Shown here: in pieces, positions 7,541 through 15,073 of the stretch
Position numbering within the stretch: the stretch's first letter is position 1
How the letters are laid out: every line of letters starts with the position of its first letter
IMG/VR virus record: IMGVR_UViG_3300032516_000151
Span: 1 to 27,483 of that record
Direction: 5' to 3' (one strand)
Length of the DNA stretch: 27,483 nucleotides
Source: a virus
Notes under the pieces: model-generated
Told to the model about the DNA's origin: nothing
What the model saw: only the letters and a program-made list of their open reading frames with translations
Databases searched by the model: none
Made by a program: the position numbers and the translations under genes

Positions 7541-9268
7541 TTACTCCGTTGGTCTCAATGCTCGGCGACCGATTCGTTTCGCCTGCTGCGGGTGGGCGGC
7601 CGTGGCGGGTTCGGACTTGAACGGTCGTGCCGTAACCTTCTGTCGGCCCGCCACGGTGCGCCCACTCAAACCCGCGCCGCCCTCGCCGGCTTCTGGCGGC
7701 GGGAACTCCTTTTGGTGGTCCTTCTGCAATTCCGTCTCGCGGTCAGGTTCCAAGCCTGCTCGGCGGCACATCGTCTGCGGCGACATCGCCCCGCTCTGCA
7801 CCAGCAGTTGATCGGCCTGCGTCTCGGACAAACGGTTGCGGGCAATGATCTGCGGCGTGTTCGCGACGACCTTCAGCTTCTCCAAGGTGTCACCGGGCAA
7901 CCGGCCATCCTCGATCGCCAGCTTGATTCCATCGCGCAGCATGTCGAGGTCGTCGCGGACCATCGCGGCCTGGCGCCCCCTAATGGTCTTGTCCATCGGG
8001 CCTTCGCTGACCATACGGGCGGCGAAACTACTCCCACTGCTATCCGCCCAAATGAAATCGGCCAAGCCGACCGCACCGGCCGCGCACTGTAGTTCCGCCT
8101 TCACGGCACAGACGATCTTGTCCGTATCAATGTGCTGCGACGGGAACTCATACTGCGTCTGATCGTTGGTATCGATGATCGCTGCGTCTGGCAGGTCATC
8201 GACCGTCTTGAACGTCACGCCGCCCTTGGTGGCTTTCATGCGGTTGCCGAGATACGCCTGGACGGTCGAGAGGGTGGCGTTGATGTGCTTGCGGATGAGC
8301 GCGATCTTCTCGCGGTAGTGCACCAGCTTGCCCATCGCGATCACCGTCCGCTGCGCCTGATCGAGCCGGGGCGCAATCGCATAGGGCGTCGGCAATCCGC
8401 GCGGATCGTTCAGGTCCACGTTGAACTTGCGGTGCTGGATCTCCGCCTTGTCGATCACCGTGTCCCAGCGTGCGTTGCCGGCGGCGTCCGTAGTGCCCAG
8501 GTAGTCGGCGGGACGAAGAAAATAGCCTTGGGCATCCTGATAGTTGCCGCCCCTGAATTGGATGCCGAACCACACGTCATCCTTTGGGCCGCGCGTCGGC
8601 GGGTCCCACAACAGCCGCGGTTCCTGAAACCGCAGCCGCAGCACCCGGTAGCCCTTCTCGTTCTCCTCGTGGAACTTGCGCAAGAGGAACTCGCCGTCGC
8701 GGTCGCCGCGGCGCAGCTTCTCCGCCTGGTAGTTCCGCCAATCGTTGGCTTCCCTGATCTCATCAATCACTTCTTGCACGTTCTGCAACGCCTCGTCGCT
8801 GACCTTCCCCTTGGGGTCGCGGGGCATCACGGTATAGGTGTGGCCGGTGTCCACCACGTAGTTGGCAAGGTTCTGCTGGATCGTCCACCAGTAGGGATTC
8901 AATAGGCAGAAGGCGCGCGAGTGCGCGCGGATCATGTTCAACTGCCACAGGTTGATGTACGCACAGGCGCTAAAGCCAGGGCGGTTCAGGGCGTTCGCGT
9001 AGGCAGTGGCGCGGTTGTAGATCACCATTCCCGAGCCGTAGCGCACCTGGCCGTCGTCGCCGAAAATAAACGCATCGCTCGAATCGAACACGTCCTGCCA
9101 AATGTCGAACTGCTCGCGCAGGTCGTATAGTTTCTGGGCTTTGGCCAAAAGCGATTGACGAGAGAACTCCGCCTCTTCGTCGATGATGTGCTGCGTGACC
9201 TGCGGGTCGTCGCCGCGCTGGACCGACTCTTCGACATTTTGCCGCGAGAACCAAGTGCGAATGCTCAT
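7541..9268 (-). CDS. Phage portal protein
   Basis: A 575-residue protein coded directly after the large terminase with an ATGA overlap. The sequence fits a portal: an N-terminal charged region, a long mixed alpha/beta middle with many aromatic residues, a helical segment (AQRTVIAMGKLVHYREKIALI) of the type seen in the portal stem/wing, and a proline/glycine-rich disordered C-terminus from about residue 520. The portal ring forms the DNA channel at one capsid vertex and docks the terminase. The size is in the upper normal range (400-600). The assignment rests on position plus overall resemblance; no catalytic motif exists for this family. Confidence 0.85.
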   Translation of the reverse strand: MSIRTWFSRQNVEESVQRGDDPQVTQHIIDEEAEFSRQSLLAKAQKLYDLREQFDIWQDVFDSSDAFIFGDDGQVRYGSGMVIYNRATAYANALNRPGFSACAYINLWQLNMIRAHSRAFCLLNPYWWTIQQNLANYVVDTGHTYTVMPRDPKGKVSDEALQNVQEVIDEIREANDWRNYQAEKLRRGDRDGEFLLRKFHEENEKGYRVLRLRFQEPRLLWDPPTRGPKDDVWFGIQFRGGNYQDAQGYFLRPADYLGTTDAAGNARWDTVIDKAEIQHRKFNVDLNDPRGLPTPYAIAPRLDQAQRTVIAMGKLVHYREKIALIRKHINATLSTVQAYLGNRMKATKGGVTFKTVDDLPDAAIIDTNDQTQYEFPSQHIDTDKIVCAVKAELQCAAGAVGLADFIWADSSGSSFAARMVSEGPMDKTIRGRQAAMVRDDLDMLRDGIKLAIEDGRLPGDTLEKLKVVANTPQIIARNRLSETQADQLLVQSGAMSPQTMCRRAGLEPDRETELQKDHQKEFPPPEAGEGGAGLSGRTVAGRQKVTARPFKSEPATAAHPQQAKRIGRRALRPTE

Positions 9269-10689
9269 AACCCCAGTCCCGTTTCAGTAAAGAGCCGCAA
9301 AGCCATTTCGGCGGCGTCGGGTCCATCGTCATGTTCCGCGTTCGGGAACTCCCTTAACTGCTGCACCAAAAGCTGCGTTCCGAGCGAGCCGAGCTTGAAG
9401 CGAAACTTCTGCCGCGCCAGGAACGGCCCAAGCCGTTGGATACGCGCTTCTTTCTTGATTCGCTGCGAACTAACCAACACCAGTGGCATCAGCACCTTCG
9501 CTTCCTGCCCGTGTTGGTCGAGATATTCCGCCAGAACGGTCTTTCCGAACTCTTCCTCCACGCCGAACATTTGGGCGCGAAATGCTTGCTGCAATTCCAC
9601 GGCCCGGTCGCCGATGTCCACCACGTTGCGGTCGTTCGCCATGTCCGCTTCGATGTAGAACAGCCCGTCGTGCCACTGCATCTTGACGAACGCGCTGTAG
9701 TCGCCGAACCTCCCTCCTACGCCCTTCGAATCGTCCAGGGCGATGACTTTCGATCCCTCCTTGGAGTCCGGCCATTGATCGAACCACACGTCCGGCCCGA
9801 ACCATTCCGGCGGCCATTCGGAACCGGAGGCCAGCGGGTTTTGCTGATGCAGCGCCTCGAAGTCGCGGGGGTTCTGCGCCTTCAGCACCACCAGGTCGTG
9901 TTCGTCTTTGTGGGCTGGCCAAAGTGCTTGCCCCATCTGCCGCGGGTCGCACGAGTGCGTCGAAATCCCGGTGTGCAGCGAGGGGAGACTGATAATCTGC
10001 CACGGATCGGAGTCCTTCTCCGCCATCCGCGCGATGAGCCGGCCCGCCAAGTCGTCCAGGTTCCAACGCGTGTGAACGATGACGATCGGCGCATCTTTCG
10101 AGAGCCGATTGCTGAAGTCGGTGGTAAACCAGTTCCATACCGAGTCTCGGATAGTCCTCGATTCCGCGTCCGCCCGGGTGCCGAATGGGTCGTCGATAAT
10201 GCCCCGCTGCGCCGGATAGCCGGCAATCCGCTTGCCCACGCCGGCAGACCGCAGAAAGCCGCCGTGCTCCATCACCTCGAAATAATCGAGCGTCCGCCGA
10301 TACTTCTTGCCGGACGTTTGCGCGATCTCTGTATCGGGAAACAGGTCGCGGTAGAGTTCGCTGTCGATGATCCGCTGCACGTCGCGGTTCATCGCCCTCG
10401 CCAAGTCGGCGGAGTGCGAACAGGCGAGAATCTTGAGCCCTGGGTTGCGCCCCAGACAGTACGCCGGCAAGCGGCGCGTGACAAGCTCCGATTTCCCCAC
10501 TTGCGGTGGGGTAAAGATCATCAAGCGTGGGCATTTGCCTTGTTCCCATCGATCAAGCGCCTCCGCTATCACCTCGTGGTGCCACCACTGTTGGTACTCC
10601 GGCATCGTGTAAATCGTGAACGCCAGCAGGCAGTTCCTCGCCGCCTGCCGCACGTCCTCTGCGTTCATCCGTAAGGCTGAACTTGCCAT
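9265..10689 (-). CDS. terL: Terminase large subunit
   Basis: A 474-residue DNA-packaging motor. ATPase motifs: a deviant Walker A PPQVGKSE (61-68), Walker B GIIDDPF (163-169) and HTRWN (206-210) as the coupling motif. Nuclease motifs: ALDDSKG (acidic pair Asp319-Asp320) and HDDGPDAAEMA (Asp454, Asp455, Asp458), which form the RNase H-like metal site. It cuts concatemeric DNA and pumps it through the portal. The start at 10689 lies 137 bases inside the putative small-subunit gene, which is unusual. A second ATG at 10668 is possible; neither has a strong ribosome binding site, so coupling with the upstream gene is likely. Confidence 0.95.
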   Translation of the reverse strand: MASSALRMNAEDVRQAARNCLLAFTIYTMPEYQQWWHHEVIAEALDRWEQGKCPRLMIFTPPQVGKSELVTRRLPAYCLGRNPGLKILACSHSADLARAMNRDVQRIIDSELYRDLFPDTEIAQTSGKKYRRTLDYFEVMEHGGFLRSAGVGKRIAGYPAQRGIIDDPFGTRADAESRTIRDSVWNWFTTDFSNRLSKDAPIVIVHTRWNLDDLAGRLIARMAEKDSDPWQIISLPSLHTGISTHSCDPRQMGQALWPAHKDEHDLVVLKAQNPRDFEALHQQNPLASGSEWPPEWFGPDVWFDQWPDSKEGSKVIALDDSKGVGGRFGDYSAFVKMQWHDGLFYIEADMANDRNVVDIGDRAVELQQAFRAQMFGVEEEFGKTVLAEYLDQHGQEAKVLMPLVLVSSQRIKKEARIQRLGPFLARQKFRFKLGSLGTQLLVQQLREFPNAEHDDGPDAAEMALRLFTETGLGL

Positions 10690-11236
10690 TGCCTGCCGCT
10701 GCTAATACCCGTCGTTGATGGTCTGTGAGGGCGGTGGTTGCATTGATATTTACAACGGGCCCTCGGAAGGTCATGGCCTTTGGGCCAAGCTTCCGCAGGT
10801 CATCAGAGGCGAGTTGCGCCTTGATGATGATGTGTAGAAAGATGGCCTTCTTTGTTTCGTTGAATTGTTCCCAGGCTTTCTTTTGCACGTGCTTGTAGGT
10901 CAGCAGCGCCAGCCCTAGTTGCGTGGGCGGATCATCCGCCGACAGTTCCGCTATCGCGAGTTGTTTCACCTGCGCGACTTCATCGGCAGTCAGCCGATAT
11001 CCGGCTTTCTTCGTTGCCAGGAGTAGCGGATGACCCTCCAAAATGAAGTTTAAGACGGCGGCGCGACGATGGGCACGCGGGCCAATTAGCCGCTTGCTCT
11101 GCCGCGCCTTGGCAGCGTCCACGACGTCCCCGACCTGGCCGAGGAGCATCGCAAGCTTGTCCTCGTTTTCTGTAAAGGCTGGCGCGAGAGGATCGCCGTT
11201 ATCGCTGTCGCCCGCCAAAGCGTTCTTGCGCGCCAT
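10553..11236 (-). CDS. Putative terminase small subunit
   Basis: A 227-residue, helix-rich, basic protein encoded immediately upstream of the large terminase. An N-terminal segment (RAHRRAAVLNFILEGHPLLL) followed by AGYRLTADEVAQVKQ could be the DNA-binding helix-turn-helix, but I cannot confirm it. The last ~45 residues are encoded in the sequence shared with the large-subunit gene and are Arg/Gly-rich, unlike the rest, so they may be little constrained. The ATG at 11236 follows the upstream stop by three bases without an evident ribosome binding site. Function is assigned by synteny. Confidence 0.6.
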   Translation of the reverse strand: MARKNALAGDSDNGDPLAPAFTENEDKLAMLLGQVGDVVDAAKARQSKRLIGPRAHRRAAVLNFILEGHPLLLATKKAGYRLTADEVAQVKQLAIAELSADDPPTQLGLALLTYKHVQKKAWEQFNETKKAIFLHIIIKAQLASDDLRKLGPKAMTFRGPVVNINATTALTDHQRRVLAAAGNGKFSLTDERRGRAAGGEELPAGVHDLHDAGVPTVVAPRGDSGGA

Positions 11237-11239
11237 TGC

Positions 11240-11449
11240 TTATGCCCCACGCGATACTACCTCGAAAGGTGCCTGCTGCGCGATTTTGCGGTCCAGCGCG
11301 TCCAATTGCTCCATGACCGACCGGCGGTAGCCGTTCCAGTCAAGATTCTGACCGTGAACCGAATAGCTCGGCTTGGGATTCTCCGCTTCCCTTAGCAGGG
11401 ACTCCATAATCTCGTCCCGGAGTGCCTTCAGGTTGTCAGCGTATGTCAT
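11240..11449 (-). CDS. Small conserved phage protein, function unknown
   Basis: A 69-residue protein (MTYADNLKALRDEIMESLLR...). The pattern of an N-terminal helix, then PKPSYSVHGQNLDWNGY, then MEQLDALDRKIAQQAPFEVVSRG, is one I associate with a small family found next to structural genes in planctomycete phages and genomic islands. No function is known to me. A good AGGAG precedes the ATG at 11449. Its stop is three bases before the small-terminase start. Confidence 0.75.
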   Translation of the reverse strand: MTYADNLKALRDEIMESLLREAENPKPSYSVHGQNLDWNGYRRSVMEQLDALDRKIAQQAPFEVVSRGA

Positions 11450-11475
11450 TGGTATTCTCCTGTTTGTCTTCCCGG

Positions 11476-11775
11476 CTATACCGCCCGCGTCTTGCTGACC
11501 ACGCCGTAGGTGACGCCAGTGGCCGTACCACCATCGCCCTGCGCAATCACGCTGGTAATACCGCAGTCGTAATAACGAAAAATCACGGTTGCGCCGACCG
11601 CAACAGGAAATCCCTCGCCTGCAACGTGTAAACCGACAACGTTGACTTTCACGCCGTAGCTCGAACTAGATGGCACAGTCACGCTAAATGACGTGCATCC
11701 TCGGACAGTTGCAGAATAGAGTACCGTGTCTGTATCCGCAGTGATGTTGACGCGGTTGGCGGTTAGTGCTGCCAT
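11476..11775 (-). CDS. Small beta-rich protein, probably virion-associated
   Basis: A 99-residue protein rich in Val, Thr, Ser and Gly with alternating hydrophobic residues (TSFSVTVPSSSSYGVKVNVV), which suggests a beta-sandwich such as occurs in decoration or fibre proteins. There is no signal peptide. AGGA lies about 10 bases before the ATG at 11775. It stands between the repeat-containing protein and the terminase genes. I do not recognise the family. Confidence 0.65.
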   Translation of the reverse strand: MAALTANRVNITADTDTVLYSATVRGCTSFSVTVPSSSSYGVKVNVVGLHVAGEGFPVAVGATVIFRYYDCGITSVIAQGDGGTATGVTYGVVSKTRAV

Positions 11776-11795
11776 AATTATGTTCCTTTGCCTTG

Positions 11796-13007
11796 TTAGT
11801 CAATTCCCAAACCACCACCGCCACCGGCGCCACTCGGATGCACGGCTGCATAGGCCGCTACTGCCGCAGCAGCAATAACCGCGTTATCGCCGGTCGTGTC
11901 GGCCGACGACCCCACCACGTTATCAACCGTTGTTCCAATCGCAAGGAGCGTGGCCGTCAAGTCGCTGGTACCGGCCAGCGTACCGATGTTGCTGGCTCGC
12001 AAAGTGCCGTCATTTTTTCCAAGTAGGTTCGCGTTCGGGTAGATGTAGGCTTTTTTGGCCGAGACAGCCGCGGCGTCAGTTGCCAGTTGTGCCGCCTGCG
12101 TTGTTGCTGTAGTCGGGTATGTACCAGTGAAGTCAGTAAGGCCATATTGAACTGTGTTCAGAACATTGTCCACTGCCGGCATCTCAGAGTCACCGTAAAA
12201 CTTCTTTGAGTTTCCATCGGCGTCATTGAATTTAAGCAATACTCCATCAGCTATTTTAATCACTCCACCGCCAACTGCATTGCCAACTCCGGTTAAATCT
12301 GTTCCGTTAATGGTACATGTACCAGACAAATTAACAGTTCCAGAGGAACCGGCTACACTTCCGCCTTTTGTTAGAGTTACGGTACATGTGCCACCGTTAA
12401 CAATACAGCCGTGGGCATAGGATGCACTACCTCCGGTAGCGGTAGTTACGGTACATGTGCCACCGTTAAAATAACAGCCGTGGGCATAGGATGCACTACC
12501 TCCGGTAGCGGAAGTTATAGTACATGTGCCACTGTCAACATAACAGCCGTAGGCATAGGATGCACTACCTCCGGTAGCGGAAGTTATAGTACATGTGCCA
12601 CCGTAAACACTACAGCCGTGGGCACCGGAATTGCTACCTCCGGTAGCGGTAGTTACAGTAAGTGTGCCACTAATCACGTAGCAGCCGTAGGCACCGGAAG
12701 CGCTACCTCCGGTAGCGGCAGTTACAGTAAGTGTCTTTCCTACTGTAATTGTAATGGCTGCTACGGTACCGGCGCTTACGTTTGCTGCAATTACTGATAT
12801 TGCGTTTCCCAGAACAATCGTTCCGGCAGTATGAGTGGTTCCGTTTGCGGCCCTAGCCGCAATCAGCGCGCATGTATATGTGCTTCCGTTTGCCCCGTCA
12901 AGCGTCAAGGCAAACCCATTAAGGTAAATGTTATCACCTGCGGCCGGTGCGCCTCCCGCATTGCACGTGGACCAAACCGCTGCTCCTGCCAATGTAATGT
13001 CTGCCAT
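11796..13007 (-). CDS. Repeat-rich beta-structured protein, candidate fibre or adhesin
   Basis: A 403-residue protein of Gly, Thr, Ala, Ser and Val. Residues 92-229 are six tandem 23-residue repeats of the form TCTVTTATGGSASYAHGC plus a short variable end. Each has a cysteine in the GC(Y/S/I) position and most have one in the TCT position, so paired cysteines would stack in a beta-solenoid. The N-terminal ~90 residues are also beta-rich; the C-terminal ~100 residues are Ala/Thr-rich and end in a glycine run (GAGGGGGLGID). Such solenoids are common in phage fibres and surface adhesins. AGGAG precedes the ATG at 13007. G+C looks lower than in the terminase region. No signal peptide. Confidence 0.7.
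   Translation of the reverse strand: MADITLAGAAVWSTCNAGGAPAAGDNIYLNGFALTLDGANGSTYTCALIAARAANGTTHTAGTIVLGNAISVIAANVSAGTVAAITITVGKTLTVTAATGGSASGAYGCYVISGTLTVTTATGGSNSGAHGCSVYGGTCTITSATGGSASYAYGCYVDSGTCTITSATGGSASYAHGCYFNGGTCTVTTATGGSASYAHGCIVNGGTCTVTLTKGGSVAGSSGTVNLSGTCTINGTDLTGVGNAVGGGVIKIADGVLLKFNDADGNSKKFYGDSEMPAVDNVLNTVQYGLTDFTGTYPTTATTQAAQLATDAAAVSAKKAYIYPNANLLGKNDGTLRASNIGTLAGTSDLTATLLAIGTTVDNVVGSSADTTGDNAVIAAAAVAAYAAVHPSGAGGGGGLGID
12321..12734 (-). repeat. Six tandem 69-bp repeats inside the beta-structured gene
   Basis: Six exact-length units of 69 bases (23 codons) encode residues 92-229 of the gene at 11796-13007. The central units are nearly identical at the DNA level; the outer units have diverged (for example the sixth loses the ATGG and GC elements). 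This indicates expansion by unequal recombination or slippage. The constant length with codon-phase periodicity shows selection at protein level. Confidence 0.9.
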
Positions 13008-13016
13008 TTGTATCTC

Positions 13017-13355
13017 CTACAGCAACTTCTTATCTTCATTCAACGAAGAGACTGCTGCCGACATCGCATCCCAAGCGGTTGTGATTACCTCAGCTAGGTT
13101 TGGATTTTCTTCAATGTACTTTGCCAAATCAGGAATTGAGACTCCAGTTGATGGTTTAGAACAATAACATTCCGCATATACTCCATTTTCGTCACACGAA
13201 ATCGGAGACATCGAAATGCTGCACGCCACTAACAAGTTTCCATCTGAAATACGAGATGAGATTGACAAATCATACTTCAGGCAATTGGGAATAATAGATT
13301 CAATTGCATTACGCAATTCAATGTGAACTACTGGGAGGGGTTTTGTTAATGGCAT
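13017..13355 (-). CDS. Unknown cysteine-containing protein
   Basis: A 112-residue protein starting MPLTKPLPVVHIELRNAIES. It carries several cysteines (NCLKYDLS, VACSISMSPISC, AECYCSKP), perhaps metal- or disulfide-linked. The ATG at 13355 is preceded by AGGAAAAGAG. Base composition is strikingly A+T-rich: 13261-13320 has only 19 G/C in 60 bases, against over 60% in the terminase genes, which suggests recent acquisition. It lies 9 bases upstream of the repeat-protein gene and is probably cotranscribed with it. No family recognised. Confidence 0.6.
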   Translation of the reverse strand: MPLTKPLPVVHIELRNAIESIIPNCLKYDLSISSRISDGNLLVACSISMSPISCDENGVYAECYCSKPSTGVSIPDLAKYIEENPNLAEVITTAWDAMSAAVSSLNEDKKLL

Positions 13356-13366
13356 ATCTCTTTTCC

Positions 13367-13459
13367 TTACATAATTAGCCGGGCCACAATCACAATCGCC
13401 ACACACGCGGCGAAGCAGATCGCAGGCACGGCGGATAGGTCGGGGCGGGCGGTCGTCAT
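13367..13459 (-). CDS. 30-residue single-span membrane peptide
   Basis: This short ORF starts with ATG at 13459, overlapping the stop of the preceding coiled-coil membrane gene as ATGA, and ends at a TAA at 13367-13369. The peptide begins MTTARPDLSA and then has a continuous hydrophobic stretch (VPAICFAACVAIVIVARLI) long enough for one membrane span. The tight coupling and the clean hydrophobic profile argue that it is real. Small coupled membrane proteins near lysis genes are often holin, antiholin or spanin parts; that role is inferred from context only. Confidence 0.5.
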   Translation of the reverse strand: MTTARPDLSAVPAICFAACVAIVIVARLIM

Positions 13460-13803
13460 TTTGTAATCACATGGTTCAAGAAGTACCCTACTAGAAAACT
13501 AAGCGCTACGAGCGCTGACCCAACACCGATGATCCAAGCCAAGTTCCGCTCGACAACTTCGATCCGAGCTGTTGCAGCCCTCTCGGCAATGTCAAATCGG
13601 ACAGTAAGTGCCTTATGGCCTTCGTCGTACACATCGCGGCGCAGAAAAACTTCACGATCCTTGACAACCTCCGACCGCAACTGATTCAGCCCATCCAGAC
13701 GCCGCTCCAGTTCCGCGTCAGATCGGGCAGACAACTTCTCGTGGTCTTCCAGCAGCCGCTCAAAGTATTCGCGTAGCTCAACATTTTGCTGGTCGGACAC
13801 CAT
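13456..13803 (-). CDS. Coiled-coil protein with C-terminal membrane anchor
   Basis: A 115-residue protein. Residues 1-85 form a highly charged helix (EYFERLLEDHEKLSARSDAE ... RRLDGLNQLRSEVVKDREVF). Residues about 88-110 (LAWIIGVGSALVALSFLVGY) are a membrane span, leaving a very short tail. It resembles the small tail-anchored coiled-coil proteins often coded in phage lysis regions, whose exact role is unsettled. There is only a weak ribosome binding site before the ATG at 13803. It is coupled to the 30-residue membrane peptide downstream. Confidence 0.75.
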   Translation of the reverse strand: MVSDQQNVELREYFERLLEDHEKLSARSDAELERRLDGLNQLRSEVVKDREVFLRRDVYDEGHKALTVRFDIAERAATARIEVVERNLAWIIGVGSALVALSFLVGYFLNHVITK

Positions 13804-13929
13804 TGGCTCACTTCTTCTCGGGAAGGATTGTTATGCGATCGCTTCGGCTTCTTCTCGCGTCATGATTTCGCCACCTGCTTCGTCGGTTCCATCTTCGGTC
13901 GTGCCTTTGTGATCTCGCCGTGCGTAGCG

Positions 13930-14352
13930 TCACTCCTTCGCGCTGACCATCTTCAGTCGCCACCGTTTGTCGCGCAACTGCTCAAACACCGAGCCCTGGC
14001 GTTTCTTCAATTCCGTGTACACGGCCCCAGCCGACTTCTCCATCGCCGTCGCCACCAGGGAGGCGGACGAAGGCCCAGCGTGTTCGAGGTACGTTTGAAT
14101 CTGCTGCCACAGCTTCGGGCCGGAGCCATTGCTGCCGGCATGTGTGGCGGGCTGCGGGACTGTCGCGGCAGTCCTCTTTCCGGCGGGCAAGCCAGCCAGT
14201 TTCCGCACCTGCCGCATCAGACCGCGCTTCGCAACGATCTGCTTCTCCAACTCGTCAATCTCCTCTTGGATGATCGAGAGTTCCTCGCGAATCTCCTCCG
14301 GGTTCGCACCCTTAAGGGCTGCGAGCGCCTCGCTGATCGTGATGTTGGCCAT
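13930..14352 (-). CDS. Coiled-coil protein with possible winged-helix C-terminus
   Basis: A 140-residue protein. Residues 15-52 are an acidic coiled coil (EEIREELSIIQEEIDELEKQ), then a basic linker with Pro/Thr, then 80-135, whose pattern (LWQQIQTYLEHAGPSSASLV ... SAGAVYTELKKRQG ... RWRLK) resembles a winged helix in which a recognition helix is followed by a beta wing. It might be a DNA-binding or structural adaptor protein. AGGAG lies about 6 bases before the ATG at 14352. The 126 bases between its stop and the next gene contain only ORFs of 10 codons or so, which I do not call. Confidence 0.65.
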   Translation of the reverse strand: MANITISEALAALKGANPEEIREELSIIQEEIDELEKQIVAKRGLMRQVRKLAGLPAGKRTAATVPQPATHAGSNGSGPKLWQQIQTYLEHAGPSSASLVATAMEKSAGAVYTELKKRQGSVFEQLRDKRWRLKMVSAKE

Positions 14353-14453
14353 TGCCGACTCCTATTTCTGCACCCTCAAAACCGGCCGCCGTGGTGCGCT
14401 CGGTCGTCTTCCCGATTCGCGGCGTCCCCCGACGGCCGGCCGTTGCAGGAGGA

Positions 14454-15032
14454 CTACTGCTTCGTCGCCGCGTAGACCTTGATCGCATCCGCTCCGACCA
14501 GCACGCAGTACTGCCAATGGCCTTTGATGCGGTGCCAGATTATCAGGCGCGGGATCGAGCCGGCCGCCCGCAGCGCGATCACCAGCGAGCGATGCACTAT
14601 CGCGTCGATGCGGACAAAAGCACCCTTGGCCCGCAACTGCGGGTACAACGGCGGCAACGCTCGGCAGGGCGTACACTGGTCAGCGCACACCAGCACCAGC
14701 AACGGCTTACCTGTGCGTTGATACTCAGCCACGGCCGCATTGTAGGCCGCGTATTGAGGCTGTATCAGGAATTCGCCTTGCGTCGGTTGCCAGGCAGGCG
14801 TATCGGCCAGCCCTACGGACGCAACACACAGTACCGCGGCCACCAACATCATCGGCAGCACGACCGCCCCGAGCAACAGCCGCAGGGTGTTGCGTGCGGT
14901 CTTCAGGGCCGCCTCGCCGTCCACCACATCCTGTTGAGCCTTGGCCGCCGCCTGCTCTGCCTGGAGAACCCTTTGCGTCGCCTGCTGTACCGCGTCAATC
15001 GCGGTCGCCTCTTCCGCTGGAATGCTGGGCAT
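14454..15032 (-). CDS. Membrane-anchored thioredoxin-fold protein
   Basis: A 192-residue protein. The N-terminal 50 residues are a charged/Ala-rich helix, then a membrane span (about 51-75, LLLGAVVLPMMLVAAVLCVA). Residues 88-190 look like thioredoxin: a KPLLVLVCADQCTPCRAL strand-loop-helix with the CxxC pair Cys120/Cys123 and an additional Cys116, and a SIP motif (159-161) in the place of the cis-proline loop. If the span exports the C-terminal domain, it would act as a periplasmic disulfide reductase or isomerase. GGGAG precedes the ATG at 15032. It follows the trypsin-like protease gene by 41 bases. Confidence 0.75.
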   Translation of the reverse strand: MPSIPAEEATAIDAVQQATQRVLQAEQAAAKAQQDVVDGEAALKTARNTLRLLLGAVVLPMMLVAAVLCVASVGLADTPAWQPTQGEFLIQPQYAAYNAAVAEYQRTGKPLLVLVCADQCTPCRALPPLYPQLRAKGAFVRIDAIVHRSLVIALRAAGSIPRLIIWHRIKGHWQYCVLVGADAIKVYAATKQ

Positions 15033-15073
15033 AAAAAACTCCCTTTAAGAATTTTGGTGTGAGTGGAATGAAA

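Noticed and set aside
8132-8905. 257-codon plus-strand frame opposite the portal gene
   Set aside because: Low-complexity Val/Leu/Ala/His composition typical of antisense frames in G+C-rich DNA; no motif and no start signal.
9436-10674. 412-codon open frame on the plus strand opposite the large terminase
   Set aside because: It is a mirror of a high-G+C minus-strand gene: no ribosome binding site, Arg/His/Pro-rich composition, and the minus-strand frame has clear terminase motifs.
12321-12734. Diversity-generating retroelement variable region
   Set aside because: The repeats vary but no reverse transcriptase, template repeat or avd-like gene is present in the window.
12411-12797. Plus-strand repetitive protein (GIGCTTSGSGSYSTCATV units)
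   Set aside because: It is the antisense reading of the 69-bp repeats, whose length is a multiple of three, so an open frame arises automatically; no ribosome binding site.
13804-13929. Several 10-codon overlapping ORFs between the coiled-coil genes
   Set aside because: Too short and without any distinguishing composition; ATGA overlaps at this length occur by chance.
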